A stretch of 64,000 nt of DNA from Puccinia triticina (lineage: Eukaryota > Basidiomycota > Pucciniomycetes > Pucciniales > Pucciniaceae): the NCBI RefSeq assembly GCF_026914185.1, contig NC_070558.1:558001-622000 (forward strand). The letters are read 5' to 3'. Shown one piece after another: positions 12,684 to 23,836 of the stretch (position 1 is the stretch's first letter; each line of letters starts with the position of its first letter). The notes under the pieces are model-generated. The model ran no database searches. It was not told the DNA's origin and saw only the letters and a program-made list of their open reading frames with translations. The position numbers and the translations under genes are program-made.

Positions 12684-12894
12684 CAGGAAAAATAAATTAT
12701 CACCAGAAATCAGGTTAAATCAAGCAACAATGACTGTCACTTTTTTGACAGCTCTGGTGTTACCACAACTAGGCTAAAATGGCCCCTTTGTTTCCCACAG
12801 GGGGCTGTCCATTTGGCCAACTTTGCAGATGGTGGGTAGCTCAGTGGACTTAGGCTGATGTTACCTGTAGTCTAGTGACAGTTTATTTTTCCTG
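12684..12894. mobile_element. CAGGAAAAATAAA miniature element, copy A
   Basis: It begins CAGGAAAAATAAA and ends with the exact inverse TTTATTTTTCCTG, about 211 bp. It is very similar to 14866-15074; both contain TGGCCCCTTTGTTTCC, GGTGGGTAGCTCA-TGGACTT and CCTGTAGTCTAGTGACAG. The GGGTAGCTCAGTGG stretch looks like a tRNA A-box, but I see no matching B-box. The surrounding sequence (GCAGAGAAC...CTCTCCC-GCTAG) resembles 48.96-49.11 kb, which lacks the element. Confidence 0.75.
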
Positions 12895-12960
12895 ATTTAC
12901 AAGAGAACTCTTTCTCTCCCGGCTAGCAATCAAACCCAACCTTGGTACTAGAATCTCCGG

Positions 12961-14109
12961 TGTGGTAGACGGAAAAGTGAAAAATCAAAAGTTTTTTCTT
13001 GTCTACAGATTTACTCGTACTAGGCCTCAAGATACCGCCAAACAGACATCAGTAATGGATTCTACGGCCAATCTTAAACTTAGTACCCAATGGAAGCATC
13101 ACTGGAACCCCTCTGGATTGGAAGTTACACCCTCATGGACACCCATCACACGGCCAGCCCCAGTTATCAACCTGTCACAGCCCTCAAGACCCCTGTTCCC
13201 TAGTATAAATTTACTCAGCCCCATCCAAACACATACTCTCTTTCAACCCACTTATCTCCACTGCATATGCAGGGGACCAACCCCATTTCTTCTGTATTTG
13301 ACATGTCCCCGCTTCATTTATGCACCCCTTGCAGCTGCATGCAGTCTTCTGGCCCCATTTCTGCACTACTTGCATTAGTCTGACATCCTTCATGCACCCC
13401 TTGCACAAGGTACCCCTTTATTTGACATTTTCCCACTTTGTTTATGCACTCCTTGCATTAGTATGACATCCATCATCTTTCATTTCTCACCCCACTTTTT
13501 GCCTGTATTTAGTATCTTCTGACACCAATTGTACGCAGCCCACCAGTGTAAATCCCTCATCCAGGTTCCCCCTTGTAGCTAAACTCCCTCAAATTTCTCT
13601 ATACAAGGAGCTCTCTCCCCCAGTTGTTTTTCCTTCAGCTCAGTATTCCCCAGTTATTTACATACCACCCATAGCTTTACCATTAACCTTATAACACCTC
13701 ATAACAGCCCTTACTTTGCAAATAATCACTGAGCTCACTCTCATAACTCTCATATCTCTTGATTAACATATCACATGCCTGTCATGAGTTACCCGGTTCC
13801 TGGTTCAACTCCTGACTGAGACATATACTCTTCTCAGTTGAGACACTCTTCTCAACTTTTTTATATCACCCTATCAAGGACCTGTGTTCAACCCCCACCG
13901 GAAACATCAAGTCAACTTTCACCCTTTTCCATCATCATAAAACCTCACATCTTTCACATACCTGTCATCTGGAACTAGACCAGACCTATCACTTGATTAA
14001 AACTTGCCAAGCTTAGCTTGGTGGGCCTTGTTATCTGATAGTATAGAAGGGCAGAGTTTGCACCTCCATCATCCCCTTCTCCATTCATAAAAAGGGTTTC
14101 ATAACCACT
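12961..14109 (+). repeat. LTR-like repeat, copy 2 (TGTGGTA...ACCACT)
   Basis: The start (TGTGGTAGACGG) and end (CATAACCACT) match copy 1 at 10761. Inside, near 13,595, lies CTATACAAGGAGCTCT, a possible promoter. It is about 270 bp longer than copy 1 because of extra CATTT/GCACCCCTTGCA repeats around 13,290-13,460. Confidence 0.55.
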
Positions 14110-14577
14110 TTTGATTCTTACACCGGCTTTTTAGCCCAGAGACTCCACAATCCCCTTTTCCTCCACTTTAGTGAGGGTCCTAACAAGGACCCTTATAGGG
14201 TGTCTCCATTTGATTACTGTACAGTAAATTCATTAAGGGTAAGGTGTCTCTACTCGATGGCCAATTCAAACCTGTCAGTGTAGAATCCCAATGTGCACCA
14301 ACCATGGATTGGATTTACCCTCCACTCAATTAAAAGTGTGGCTACCATTGATTGGATCAAAGTTCAGCCTCAGTTGAACATAAAATCAAGTTATTGGAGC
14401 CAAAATGAATCATGCTTGAATGGCTGATATCAGAAATGGTTCCAGAAAGAAAATGTGGCCTGGCACTCTCTAGAGAGTGCCACAGATCCCCCCCTGGTGA
14501 ATGAATATAAAATGCAAGTGTGGCAGTACAGTGATTTTTACACCATCATGAATGTCTATATTCTCTAGTGATCACAT

Positions 14578-15117
14578 TAGGGGTGTAAACGGGTTGGGTT
14601 TGAGTTGAAAAATGGTTCCAAAACCCAACCCAATGTGAACAATGGGTTGAGGCAAAAGTGTGAATACACTTCCCACACCCAAACCAATTTACAAGTAGTT
14701 GGGTCTGGGTTGGGTTGTGGGTTGGTGGTGGTGGGTGTGGATTTGCGGCAGGCTGCGGGTTCATGGGCCAATCCAAATGGAAAAAAACCCTGCCCAAGCC
14801 CAAACCGGCTGTCTAATTGGGTCTCAGCAGGTCGGGTTGGCTTCTTAAAAGGACACCTGCAGCACCAGGAAAAATAAATTTTCATCAGACATCAGGTGAC
14901 ATCAAGAAACCATGACTTTCACTTTTTTCCTGCTCTGGTACTACCACAACCAGGCTACAATGGCCCCTTTGTTTCCTACAGGGGATTTCCATGCGGCCAG
15001 CTGTGCAGCCGGTGGGTAGCTCATTGGACTTAGGCTGATGTCACCTGTAGTCTAGTGACAGTTTATTTTTCCTGGTGCTGAAGGCTTCCCAAACCCAACC
15101 CAGAACCCTTCACCCCA
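14578..15117. mobile_element. hAT-like element (GGGGTG...CACCCC), interrupted
   Basis: The left end TAGGGGTGTAAACGGGTT, followed by GGGTTTG, is mirrored at the right by CAAACCCAACCC-GAACCCTTCACCCC. The right part is separated from the rest by the element at 14866-15074. GGGTTGGGTT/AACCCAACCC motifs fill the sub-terminal regions, as is usual in hAT elements. No clear 8-bp duplication. Confidence 0.5.
14866..15074. mobile_element. CAGGAAAAATAAA miniature element, copy B
   Basis: About 209 bp with perfect 13-base inverted ends (CAGGAAAAATAAA / TTTATTTTTCCTG), extended here to AGCACCAGG / CCTGGTGCT. It matches copy A at 12684 along its whole length. It sits inside the hAT-like element 14578-15117, so it moved after that element was in place. 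Confidence 0.75.
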
Positions 15118-15877
15118 CAAACTCAGAAAACCTTAATTTGTTTTTCAACATGGCTGATGGCCTGAATCTTGCTGTCACCATAGTCCATTCAGAATTTACT
15201 TTTTGACCATCATAATCAAACTGCATGATCTGGCGTAAAGAACCCAAATCCAATTTCTTGTACCTTTTCTCCTTCTTTTCCAACCAACCTTAAATAGGGG
15301 GTTTCAAAATTCAATGTTGGCAGATTCCGCCTCCAGGAGCAGGAAAAAAATACCCCGCCAAATATGGCCTGATCCTTGCCCAGCTTTGAGCGCCCCACCC
15401 AGTTCCTGGGATTTTCTGTAATCTGCACCCAGAACAGCCCAAGAGTTTTTCACACAAGAATTAAACTACATATCTTGTCACCCCAACCTGGTGTTCTTTG
15501 TTCACCAAGATCCCGTGTGAAGTTCCCTCTGCAAACTACATATTTATTTAGACATCTGTAGCTTAATAAAAAATACACAAGTACCAGCCATGAAGGGCAG
15601 CACACCCTGCATCCCCACCATGGCCTACCCACACAGTTTATCAATCTCAACACAGTACCCCCTAATTAATCACCAGTATTTCTGGGTATTGGGGGCAATG
15701 TATTTCCCCTTCAAAGACCCACATAACTGGGCTTCAAGAGGTGTACACACTGCACTTGTGGGGCAATTGAGAGCAGCCAGCTGCCCTTGATAACCAGCAC
15801 AGACCGGTCATTGGGTAGAAATACACCATCCACCACTCTCAATGGTTGGAACTGTACAGGCCATTGTGAGCATCCCA

Positions 15878-16103
15878 CACTACAAGAAAAAGTTGTGCAA
15901 CTGACAGCAGTTGAGGTGTGAGAAACTTTTGTGTAGCCCTGGCTCTAGCTCCACCCAAGCACTCAACAGTGTTTTGTTGCACAGTCCCTGTGCATTGAAC
16001 CTTGGTCAACACAAGCCTCAACAAAGGCTTGAGTAGCACCGCAGCCTTCCCCGGCGCTCTTGAATGTCAACTGCTTGCAGTTGCGCGACTTTTTCTTGCA
16101 GTG
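15878..16103. mobile_element. CACTA-type miniature element
   Basis: A 226-bp element beginning CACTACAAGAAAAAGTTG and ending CGACTTTTTCTTGCAGTG. CACTACAAGAAAA is the standard end of CACTA (En/Spm) transposons. It is flanked on both sides by CCA (15875-15877 and 16104-16106), the 3-bp duplication typical of that superfamily. The arms also share GCAACTG / CAGTTGC just inside. It encodes no protein and would depend on an enzyme supplied elsewhere. Confidence 0.85.
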
Positions 16104-16416
16104 CCACTCACCTTGATGGTTGGTACATATACCATTCATCAAGGAGAGTATATAAATACCTATCAATGTCCGACACTAGTAGGTAGCAGCCAGCAAGAGC
16201 AACCCACTCCTCTCCACGGCTGGCACAACTGGTCATCAAGAGAAGTGCAAAACACCCATTTCAACCACTGGCTGTGCCTACTAGAGTCTAGCAAGGGTGG
16301 GTGCCTCTTTTGATGACCGGTTGTGCTGGCACTTGAGAGGAGTGAGTAGCTCTTGATTGCTGGTACCAGTGTTGGCCATCAACAGGTATGTACTCTCCTC
16401 AATTAATGGTCTGTAC

Positions 16417-16638
16417 CAGCGGTGGGCAGATACATTATCCAAAATTCTGCTAAGTTACAGGTAACTGAAAATTTGTTGTGTAATTGATGATTAGCAGAAA
16501 ATCACTCAGTAAACATGATTTTTTTTTGCGCAAATGAAAGATGCTATGAATACAAAGCCCTAATGTTTAGTTGTGTGCAAAATTGGAATCTAGAACAACA
16601 AAATGCAGAATTCTGGATAACGTATCTGCCCACCGCTG
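16417..16638. mobile_element. hAT-type miniature element, single-arm derivative
   Basis: CAGCGGTGGGCAGATAC at the left is mirrored by GTATCTGCCCACCGCTG at the right. It is flanked by TCTGTAC on both sides (16410-16416 and 16639-16645). The interior matches one arm of the palindrome at 47120-47538, in landmarks such as AAATTTGTTGTGTAATTGATGATTAG and ATACAAAGCCCTAATGTTTA. Confidence 0.85.
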
Positions 16639-16645
16639 TCTGTAC

Positions 16646-18991
16646 CAAACATCAAGGTGAGTGTGATGCTCTCAATGGCAAGTACAAGTTCCAGGCATTG
16701 AGAGGGGCGGATGGATGCAGGTGGTGTGGTATGGTTGGGTGGATGAAAATGGGTACATACACATGTATTTAAATATGTATCATGAGCAGTGGTCAGTGCA
16801 TGTGACCACAGGGGTTGGGCAAGTTGCTGCAATATTAATGGGTTTTCCTTCAACGGCAGAATGGATGTTTCCTGACTGCCGGAGTGAGGAAGTAGATCAG
16901 TTGATCAGAACACAAATCAGGAGTTTTTTTTTTTTCTTTCTGATTTTGAGCTCTGGATCTGCTACTGGATGGGGGATCTGCCAACTTTGAAGCCCCCTGA
17001 TAAAGAAACCAATAGCATACAGTACTTACTACTATTGGGCAACAAGAAGAACAGCTTGACTGGATTTTCTTTTGTCACTAGAAAATCAGGTTTACACAGT
17101 ACAAAAAAGCTACAGATCACCCAAAATGTGCATCAGGACAATGGTTTCCATCTGTTGGGATAGTCAGCTGAGTGTGATATTTTTCTTAAATCTAATTTTA
17201 AGAGATGATTTGAGTGATTCAGACATGCTGCCAGCCCTGCAACCCAACTTTGCACATAAGTCTCTCTACACAACAGTGTTGTCCCCGTAAGGCCTCCAGA
17301 GAGGCTGCTTAAGCTTGCTGCACAGTGCGGTCTTTGTGTAGTCACCCTCTCTATGTATGTATAGACTGACCAGAAGCCTGGCTGTCTCCTGCCACATTCA
17401 TGTGTATTTTTCTTTCTCCCTCCTAAACTCAAGACTAGCGTTTAAGGGCGGCTACGCCGCCCTGTGATCGCTGGTGTAAATTCATTCACCATTAATTTAA
17501 GACACTTCCTAAAATGTTGCCTTTATGGTATGCCAAGGTGGCATCCTCCTCCAACCAGAACACGCGGATCGCCGCAGTTGTATTTTATAGAGCGGGTCGG
17601 ATAGGTGCGCGGAGGGGGTTGATGAAACTTCTGAAAAGAAACTCAATTTCCCATTTTTGTGGGATCAATTGCGTCCGGGAAGACTTGGAGGCATGCCGGA
17701 AAAGGTGTGAGCCTGGAGAAGGGCTAGGGAAATGGCTTGGGGTGATTTTAAGAGTTCTGAAAAGAACCTCAGGTAACCATTTTCGAGTGATTGATTGCAT
17801 GTGGAAAGATGAAAATGGAAGAAAAAGGGGAGGGGGATGTGGGCAAAGGTGGGAGGGGAAAAGGAAATTAAATAACAGAGTTTGGCTTGAATTGAAGTTT
17901 AGGGGAAAAGTATAAAAGGAGGCAGCGAGTCGATGAATGCTGGTCATTGCTTGGCTCTTGCTTGGCGCCAATTGCTTAAAGAGCCAAGCAATCCAGGTGC
18001 ATTGGGACCTGTATTTTTTTGGGGGGGGTGGGGGAAGGGAGAAATGCTGCCATTTTTTTTGTTGGTGGGCGCAGCGGTCTGCTCAATGTTAAACTGTTAA
18101 TACAAGGCATGAAAAAAGGCTCATGCTGGCCAAAACAGTTGAGCCATCATCATTGTTGTTTTTTTTTTTTTTTTGAATTGGCTCCCTTGGGATTTGGATT
18201 GAACTGGGGAAAATGCCAAATTTGGGGCGCAAAGCGCCTCCACTGGAGGGACTTATGCAGTATTGGTGATTTAGGACTGAGAGCAAAGGCCAAAACCCCC
18301 CAATTTTGATGAATGTAGCTCCTTCACCTCTGAGGATTCCAACAGTTTTTTTGGATCAGATGAAACATCAACATCTTGTCTAATTTGTGATGCATCAATA
18401 TCATCACATGTAAGTCCTCCTGCCTCACTCACAATGATGCATCAAAGATGGTGGATGGCAAGAGCCAACTGGGAGATTGCTAAAACAGCCTTTTTAGTGC
18501 AAATCCATACACTCATGGCCTGGAGGAAAAAAATAAAAACTGACAGGTATCCAGGACTCCCTGCTCTGACAGATCTGAGAATGTCAATCAGCTGGAGGAT
18601 GTGTGTGGGAGCATGGATTTTTGGCTGTTCACACCCGATCCTGAGGGAGTCAGATAGTGTCCATTGTTGGTTCTAGCCAGGATGAGGTTTTTTGTGTTTA
18701 CATATTGTCTTTACCATAAATCTTGGTCATCTCGCTCTCTCATTTATGCATTTAAGTTGCCTCAGGGGCTGGGGTTTTGTCCTGACCGGGTGTTTCTGCC
18801 CGCGGACTATCCCAGCCGATGTAGTTTCCCACACTACCAGAGGGTCACACGGTATGTCCCTCTCCCACCATCACTACACCGCTCCGATTCCTGGACCCAG
18901 CCAGTCCTCCCCATGCCCCCTGCCCCTTGCCGGTGTCCCCCATCCCCCCAGCCCTTGCCACCTTTATCCAATTTGATCCCCAGTCCCCATC
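16646..18991. other. Spacer with an old internal duplication, no gene seen
   Basis: Around 17,615-17,690 and 17,740-17,815 two roughly 75-base stretches resemble each other (both contain CTGAAAAGAA-CTCA and end GGAAGA), a degenerate tandem duplication. The + frame 17,514-17,915 crosses both but shows no known domain. Sequence upstream of the Tc1 gene (18,660-18,990) is C-rich with no inverted repeat that I could match downstream. Confidence 0.35.
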
Positions 18992-20122
18992 ATGGTTTTC
19001 CGAAAATACGATGCTTCAATAAAGGTTGCGACGGTCCGAATGTCCCTTCAAAAGCACTCGCAATCCTTCATCCGCAATGCTCTTGGCGTGACTGTCTCAA
19101 GGCAGTCTTTCAGTCGATGGACCCAGCTTTACCGTGAAACACAGCGAGTGGTACACGATCCTGAACAGTATGGATCGCGCGGCCAAGTATCTTCATTGAC
19201 AGCTGAGGATCGCCAGGACATGGTGGAGCTTGTTTGCAACAAACCGGGCCTCTTCCTTGACGAGATCCAAGAACGCTTGTGCGATCAAGGCAGTGCACTC
19301 CTTGGGATCAATACCGTCCATCAAAATCTTGTCAATAAACTCTGTATCACCTTAAAAAGGCCGAATACCGTCAACATCTGCAAGAACTATGCGGCTAAAT
19401 TTCGATGGATTGCCAAAATGAAGAACGTTCCGGCTGAGTTTCTTGTCTTCACCGGTCAGTGCAGCTCAATAATAAGGTTTTTATGTATCAGTTTTAATCT
19501 GATACGTTTGGTCTGATTTCAGATGAGTCAGCAATATGTTTGCGCGACTTGCTACAAAGCTTTTCCAGGTCCGCCCGAGGCTATCAGGCTTCACGTTACC
19601 AGCTTGATTCGAATCTGCCACGCTACAGCTTGATTCCAGCAATTAGCTATGACGGAGTTGTGGCAATGAGTGTTGCAGAACACACGTTTAAGGCTTGTGA
19701 CTTCGAGCATTTTTTGAAGTGGAAGGTGGTATGTCTGTTCCTTTGATTCCTCTTACTTGGAGTTAACTAACAGCATAATTTTCTGCTAGTTACCTCGCAT
19801 GAACCGTTACCCTGCTGTTAAGTCCATCTTGGTCATGGACAATGCCACAATCCATCGACGACCAAGGGTTGCCAGACTCTGCCGCAACGCAGGCGTCAAA
19901 TTAGTTTATCTCCCCCCGTACTGCCCGGAATTAAATCCGATAGAAGTCTGCTTCTCCCAAGTAAAGAGTAACCTCCGTCGAACTCAAGCACTTGTCAATG
20001 CGATCGATCCGACTTGGGTAATTTGTCAAACAACAAATCAAGTAGTTTCTGCGGCCTTGTGCCGAGAGCTCTACCGTCATTCCGGCTATCACTGCCCAAT
20101 CACCAACAAAATTGATAACTGA
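18992..20122 (+). CDS. Tc1-type (DD34E) transposase with two introns
   Basis: Exons are 18992-19454, 19523-19728 and 19790-20122; phases agree and give 333 residues, the usual Tc1 transposase length. The N-terminal third is a helix-turn-helix paired-like DNA-binding region (KYDASIKVATVRMSLQKHS...; VSRQSFSRW). Catalytic residues are visible: the first Asp in VFTDES (rebuilt across intron 1), the second in LVMDNATIH, and the Glu in YCPELNPIE. Exactly 34 residues separate the second Asp from the Glu. Both introns are about 60-70 bases with proper GT-AG ends, and intron 2 has a CTAAC branch site. I found no terminal inverted repeats, so this is either an old element with lost ends or a host-retained copy. 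Confidence 0.85.
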
Positions 20123-20969
20123 GTGCCCTGCCTCTGTTTCTTATTCTATTGCCTATCTATACTCAAACCACAAAAAAATTGTATCACATATCCATTAACA
20201 AACCACAAAAAAATTTATTTATATTATCTTGGCGAACCTTGCCTTGTTTTTATTCCATGATCGATGAACCTCACCTTGTTTTTAAGCCATGATCGAATCC
20301 CTTTGCTAAGTTGGCTTGTTTTCTTATCACTGTGTGCCCTGTCTGTGTCTCTCCTACTGAATCAAATATGTTCGTGCATGAACCACAATAAAATCAATGT
20401 TGTCTCTCTGTGTCTTGCACTCAAATGATATGATCCTTGAACTTGAAATGCGAGATGCACAAAAATTGGGCTTGTCTGAGAAGCTGAGGATGTCTAACTC
20501 GCTCAGAGACTTTCCAACTAAGTCAGATTTGAGTTGGGCTTGTCTGAGAAGCCGAGAGATTTGTCTCACTTGCTTAGAGATTGTCCGACTCAAGCAGACT
20601 TTAGTTCGGACTCGTTTCTCAAAATCAGGGCTATGGCCAGCTGGGCTTGCGACTCGCGACTCGCTTAGAGAGTCCAAACAGTTGGTGTGTATAATTGCAG
20701 GCAAACGCTTTGATTTTAGGACACGAAGCATGTGAGGAAAAAAGGGACTTGATAAATGCAGCAAGCTGCTGGATTCAGCACAGCCGAGAATGAAAGGGAA
20801 AGGAGGCAAGCAACATCAGACCAGGGAGAATAACAGGCAGCAGGACAGAGACTAACAGGCAGCACGACAATACAAGGAGAAGAGACACATGGATAGACTC
20901 AGATAAATAAGAGATAAGCAAGATATCAATCAGCAGATGAGGAGACATGAACACAACAGGCTGGACCAA
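20123..20969. other. Intergenic, small direct repeats
   Basis: A 33-base unit with CCTTGTTTTTA-CCATGATCGA occurs twice in tandem (about 20,240-20,300). GTGCCCTG-CT-TGT is repeated near 20,125 and 20,335, and ACCACAAAAAAATT twice near 20,167 and 20,204. No coding frame is supported. Confidence 0.4.
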
Positions 20970-22382
20970 TCAGGGATTTTGAGCGAGATGGTTTCGGAAT
21001 TTGTTAACATTGCTGCGAAGTTTGGATATAACACCCACATTGAAACCAATCGATCTCAACTCTTCAACTGAGAGGGACTTGAACATTTGATAATTGTCGA
21101 TATCGTGTTCAAGAAGTGTGGTCAATAACTCCTTGCGCTTGTGAGGAGCAATGCTGACAAAGACCAAGTAATCGACAAGTTGATCGGGAGTAGCACCATG
21201 GACTGAGGAAGGAGGAGAGGCGCGGACATTGCGGGCTTGATGGTTTGCAAACCAGTTCGCAAATTCAACAAAGGAGTTGTTGCTGGCACCGGCAGAGGTT
21301 TCTTTGGATAACTTTGACTTGGCTTTGCCCTTGCGGGTCTTGTACTTGAGCGAGCTTGGGGGTGAAGTCAGACTGACTCCAGCAACGCGAGAACACTGTC
21401 AAGTATGATCAAAACCATCAACATCGAGATGATGAAGGCTGAAAAACAGATATAACTGACCATAGCTTTGGCCCAGATGTCAATGTTGCCAGAAGTAAGT
21501 GGGATATAACGGTCTGCGTTGGTGGGATCAGGATAGGCGGGATGGAATCGGTTGTATTCAACGTTCATGCCGTACTTTGCGTAGATCTGATCGGTGTAGA
21601 TGTCCAAGTCTTCGAATTCGACATTGCTGGACTCTCCCTGAGAAAATGTAAGAGTTGAATTTGTGTTTAGCCACCATGTCACCCTGCATCAAATGAGGCA
21701 AGAGAAAGAAGTTACTCACCACATTGCTATCGCCTAAGGCCCTTTGGGATCTTCTTGAAGGACCGACTGGACCAAGCTGTCGAGCTTCCATCTGCTTGAT
21801 CATTTTTGCAACCAAATCTTCTTTGCAAGCGTGGACGGCCGCATTCCGAGGATTGTCCATCAATATGACAACCCCGCCTTTTGTTTGTTTGGAGGTGTTT
21901 ATCTCAGTGATCCATTGGTTGAAGGAAAGTTCATCAAACAGGTGATGGGAATTCTTTTTCGGAAACTTCTTGTTGCTAAGGATATAGACATTCCACGTGA
22001 TCGTAGACGGTGAGCCAATAGTACCCTCGTGGATGATTTGACCAAGACAGTTGTATTGCTCATTGCATTTATCAGCAATCATTTTTTGGAAGCCGGATAG
22101 ACTGACGTTATCGCGAGTGTTGAAAGTAACAGAAAGCTCGGATTTGGGTCGGACTGCTACCCAGTTTGTCGCATTGCGTTTGGTTTTCTCGCTACAATAG
22201 ATAGTAAAATTGACAGCACACTCGAATAACACCGGCGGACCAAGGCCTAACACTCTGAAGCCTTCGGAAGTGAACATGGGCGGGTTTTGAGGAACCGGGG
22301 AAGGAGAGCCATTCGCTGCCAGGTTGATCATTGGAGAGAAGTACGGTGGTAAGCTCGGGTCATATAATTCCATGGAAGCCAT
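20970..22382 (-). CDS. Uncharacterised protein with a SAM-like C-terminus, 3 exons
   Basis: On the minus strand the exons are 22382-21720, 21637-21461 and 21395-20970, giving 421 residues with consistent phases. The frame is open 39 bases further upstream, but the first ATG is at 22382 (MASMELYDPSLPPYF). The middle exon carries IYAKYGMNVEYN and DPTNADRYIPLTSGN. The last 65 residues (LLEHDIDNYQMFKSLSVEEL, then RSIGFNVGVISKL) follow the spacing of a sterile-alpha-motif fold. A basic linker (KYKTRKGKAKSKLSK) precedes it. The hydrophobic stretch that would appear if the second intron were read through is intronic, so I do not call a membrane protein. I do not recognise the family and give no function. 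It could be a remnant of a transposon-associated gene. Confidence 0.7.
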
Positions 22383-22666
22383 TGAGTTGTTGTGGATTAT
22401 AATGCGATCGAAAGAGGACAAATGAAGAATGCTAATTGGATGATAAATAAAGACCGATTCGAGTCGAAGATGGATAACTGCTTCTGGGTCCGAAATTCCT
22501 TGGATCAGGTCTCTTTAAATATAAAAGACAGAAATTAAAATTGCTCACTTGTTTGTTGAAGGCATGAGTTTGTGAGTCCAAGATTCTGTCTGTTCAAACA
22601 GATCCGAAAGATCTGTTGATTGTTGATGGTGTGCATTAACAAAAGGCTGAAGCAAATAGGAGCAGG

Positions 22667-22817
22667 GATCGGATGGCGAGCAGTTGAGATGGATCGGATG
22701 GCAAGCAGTTGAGCGGGATTGGATGGCGAGCAGTTGAGAGGGATCGGATGGCAAGCAGTCGAGAGGGATCAGATGATGACCAGTTGAGAGGGATTGGATG
22801 ACGACCAGTTGAGGGAT
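22667..22817. repeat. 25-bp tandem repeat, about 6 copies
   Basis: Units read GATCGGATGGC-AGCAGTTGAGAGG with small changes from copy to copy. It lies just upstream of the SAM-like gene on the minus strand. Confidence 0.8.
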
Positions 22818-23836
22818 CAGATGCCAACAACCTTGCATGGATCTGAGGTCGGCTGGGTTTGGAGAGATCGGGCAATGGCCAGTTGAGGGAGGCGGTTGAA
22901 TATCGTAGGCATGGAGTGTATGATGGGGGGACCGGGAGGCAATGGCGTTGCGGTAGGGAAGCAGCTGGGGCCGGGCAGGGCCCGGCTGTGGGCAGGACGG
23001 AGGTCAAAAAATAAGGTTCCAATAACGGGCTCCGGCATGCTCAGAGCTAAAGTCACACGCTAAGGTTGGGTGACATGCTGTGAAATGAAAAAAAGAGATG
23101 CACAATTTGATTTCTCACGACACTCTGGAAAAAACTCCCAAGTAAAAACCGAGGAAAAAAAAAACAGTATGTGATGGATGGATGGAATGTCGAGTGCAAA
23201 GTCCAAGATTTTCGGGAAAGACAATGTTTATCTCAATTTTGGGAAGGAGAAAAATACGCCGGAAGGTGGCCAGGCTTCTGATGAGTCTTCGTGTAAATGT
23301 ACGGGGCGATTACAGAAAGACAGCGGCGTACGGGGAGCTTGGCACAAAAAGGCAAGGATTTTGGGGATAACTCTCAGGCCAAAAGGACAAGTGCCTCCGA
23401 CTAGAGGGAGTTAGTTGAGTGGGGGCAAAGGCATGTTTCCACAGGCATCCTCCACGTCTTTTACATATTTTTTATTTTTCTTTTGGCAGGTTCTCTTGAT
23501 TAGGAGCTCGCGGGGGTTGGCTTTTGCAGTCGATGGTATTCGGAGCAAAGCTATGTTGTCTTTAGGACAGAACAGATGGCCAGCTTGCCGATATTGATGA
23601 GGTGGTTGAGTTTGTGGTTGATGGTGGGAGTGGTTCTCATGGGATCTCCCAGTGCTGTATGTATATGGAGCACATGGCGCAGGACGGGCTGATGTTTCGA
23701 ATCGGCTGCTTTCTTCTTTCTTCGTCTTCTTTTCCTCTTTTTTTTTCGCCCGATGACCTGCCTATAACCACCCCGGACACCACCACTGCCCAGCCCCAGC
23801 CCAGCGAGCGAGGCTCTCGTCGGTCTCCAGAGAGCG
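22818..23836. other. Divergent intergenic region (SAM-like gene and MSB2)
   Basis: The stretch between two genes transcribed away from each other probably holds both promoters. A T-rich run at 23,700-23,750 lies just before the MSB2 start. No TATA box stands out. Confidence 0.35.

Noticed and set aside
17514..17971. Overlapping + and - frames of about 130 codons
   Set aside because: They cover a degenerate DNA duplication; no known domain and no splice evidence.
21368..21682. Minus frame with a C-terminal membrane helix
   Set aside because: The hydrophobic part lies between a GTCAGT donor and a TTGACAG acceptor; splicing gives an in-phase continuation to the SAM-like domain.
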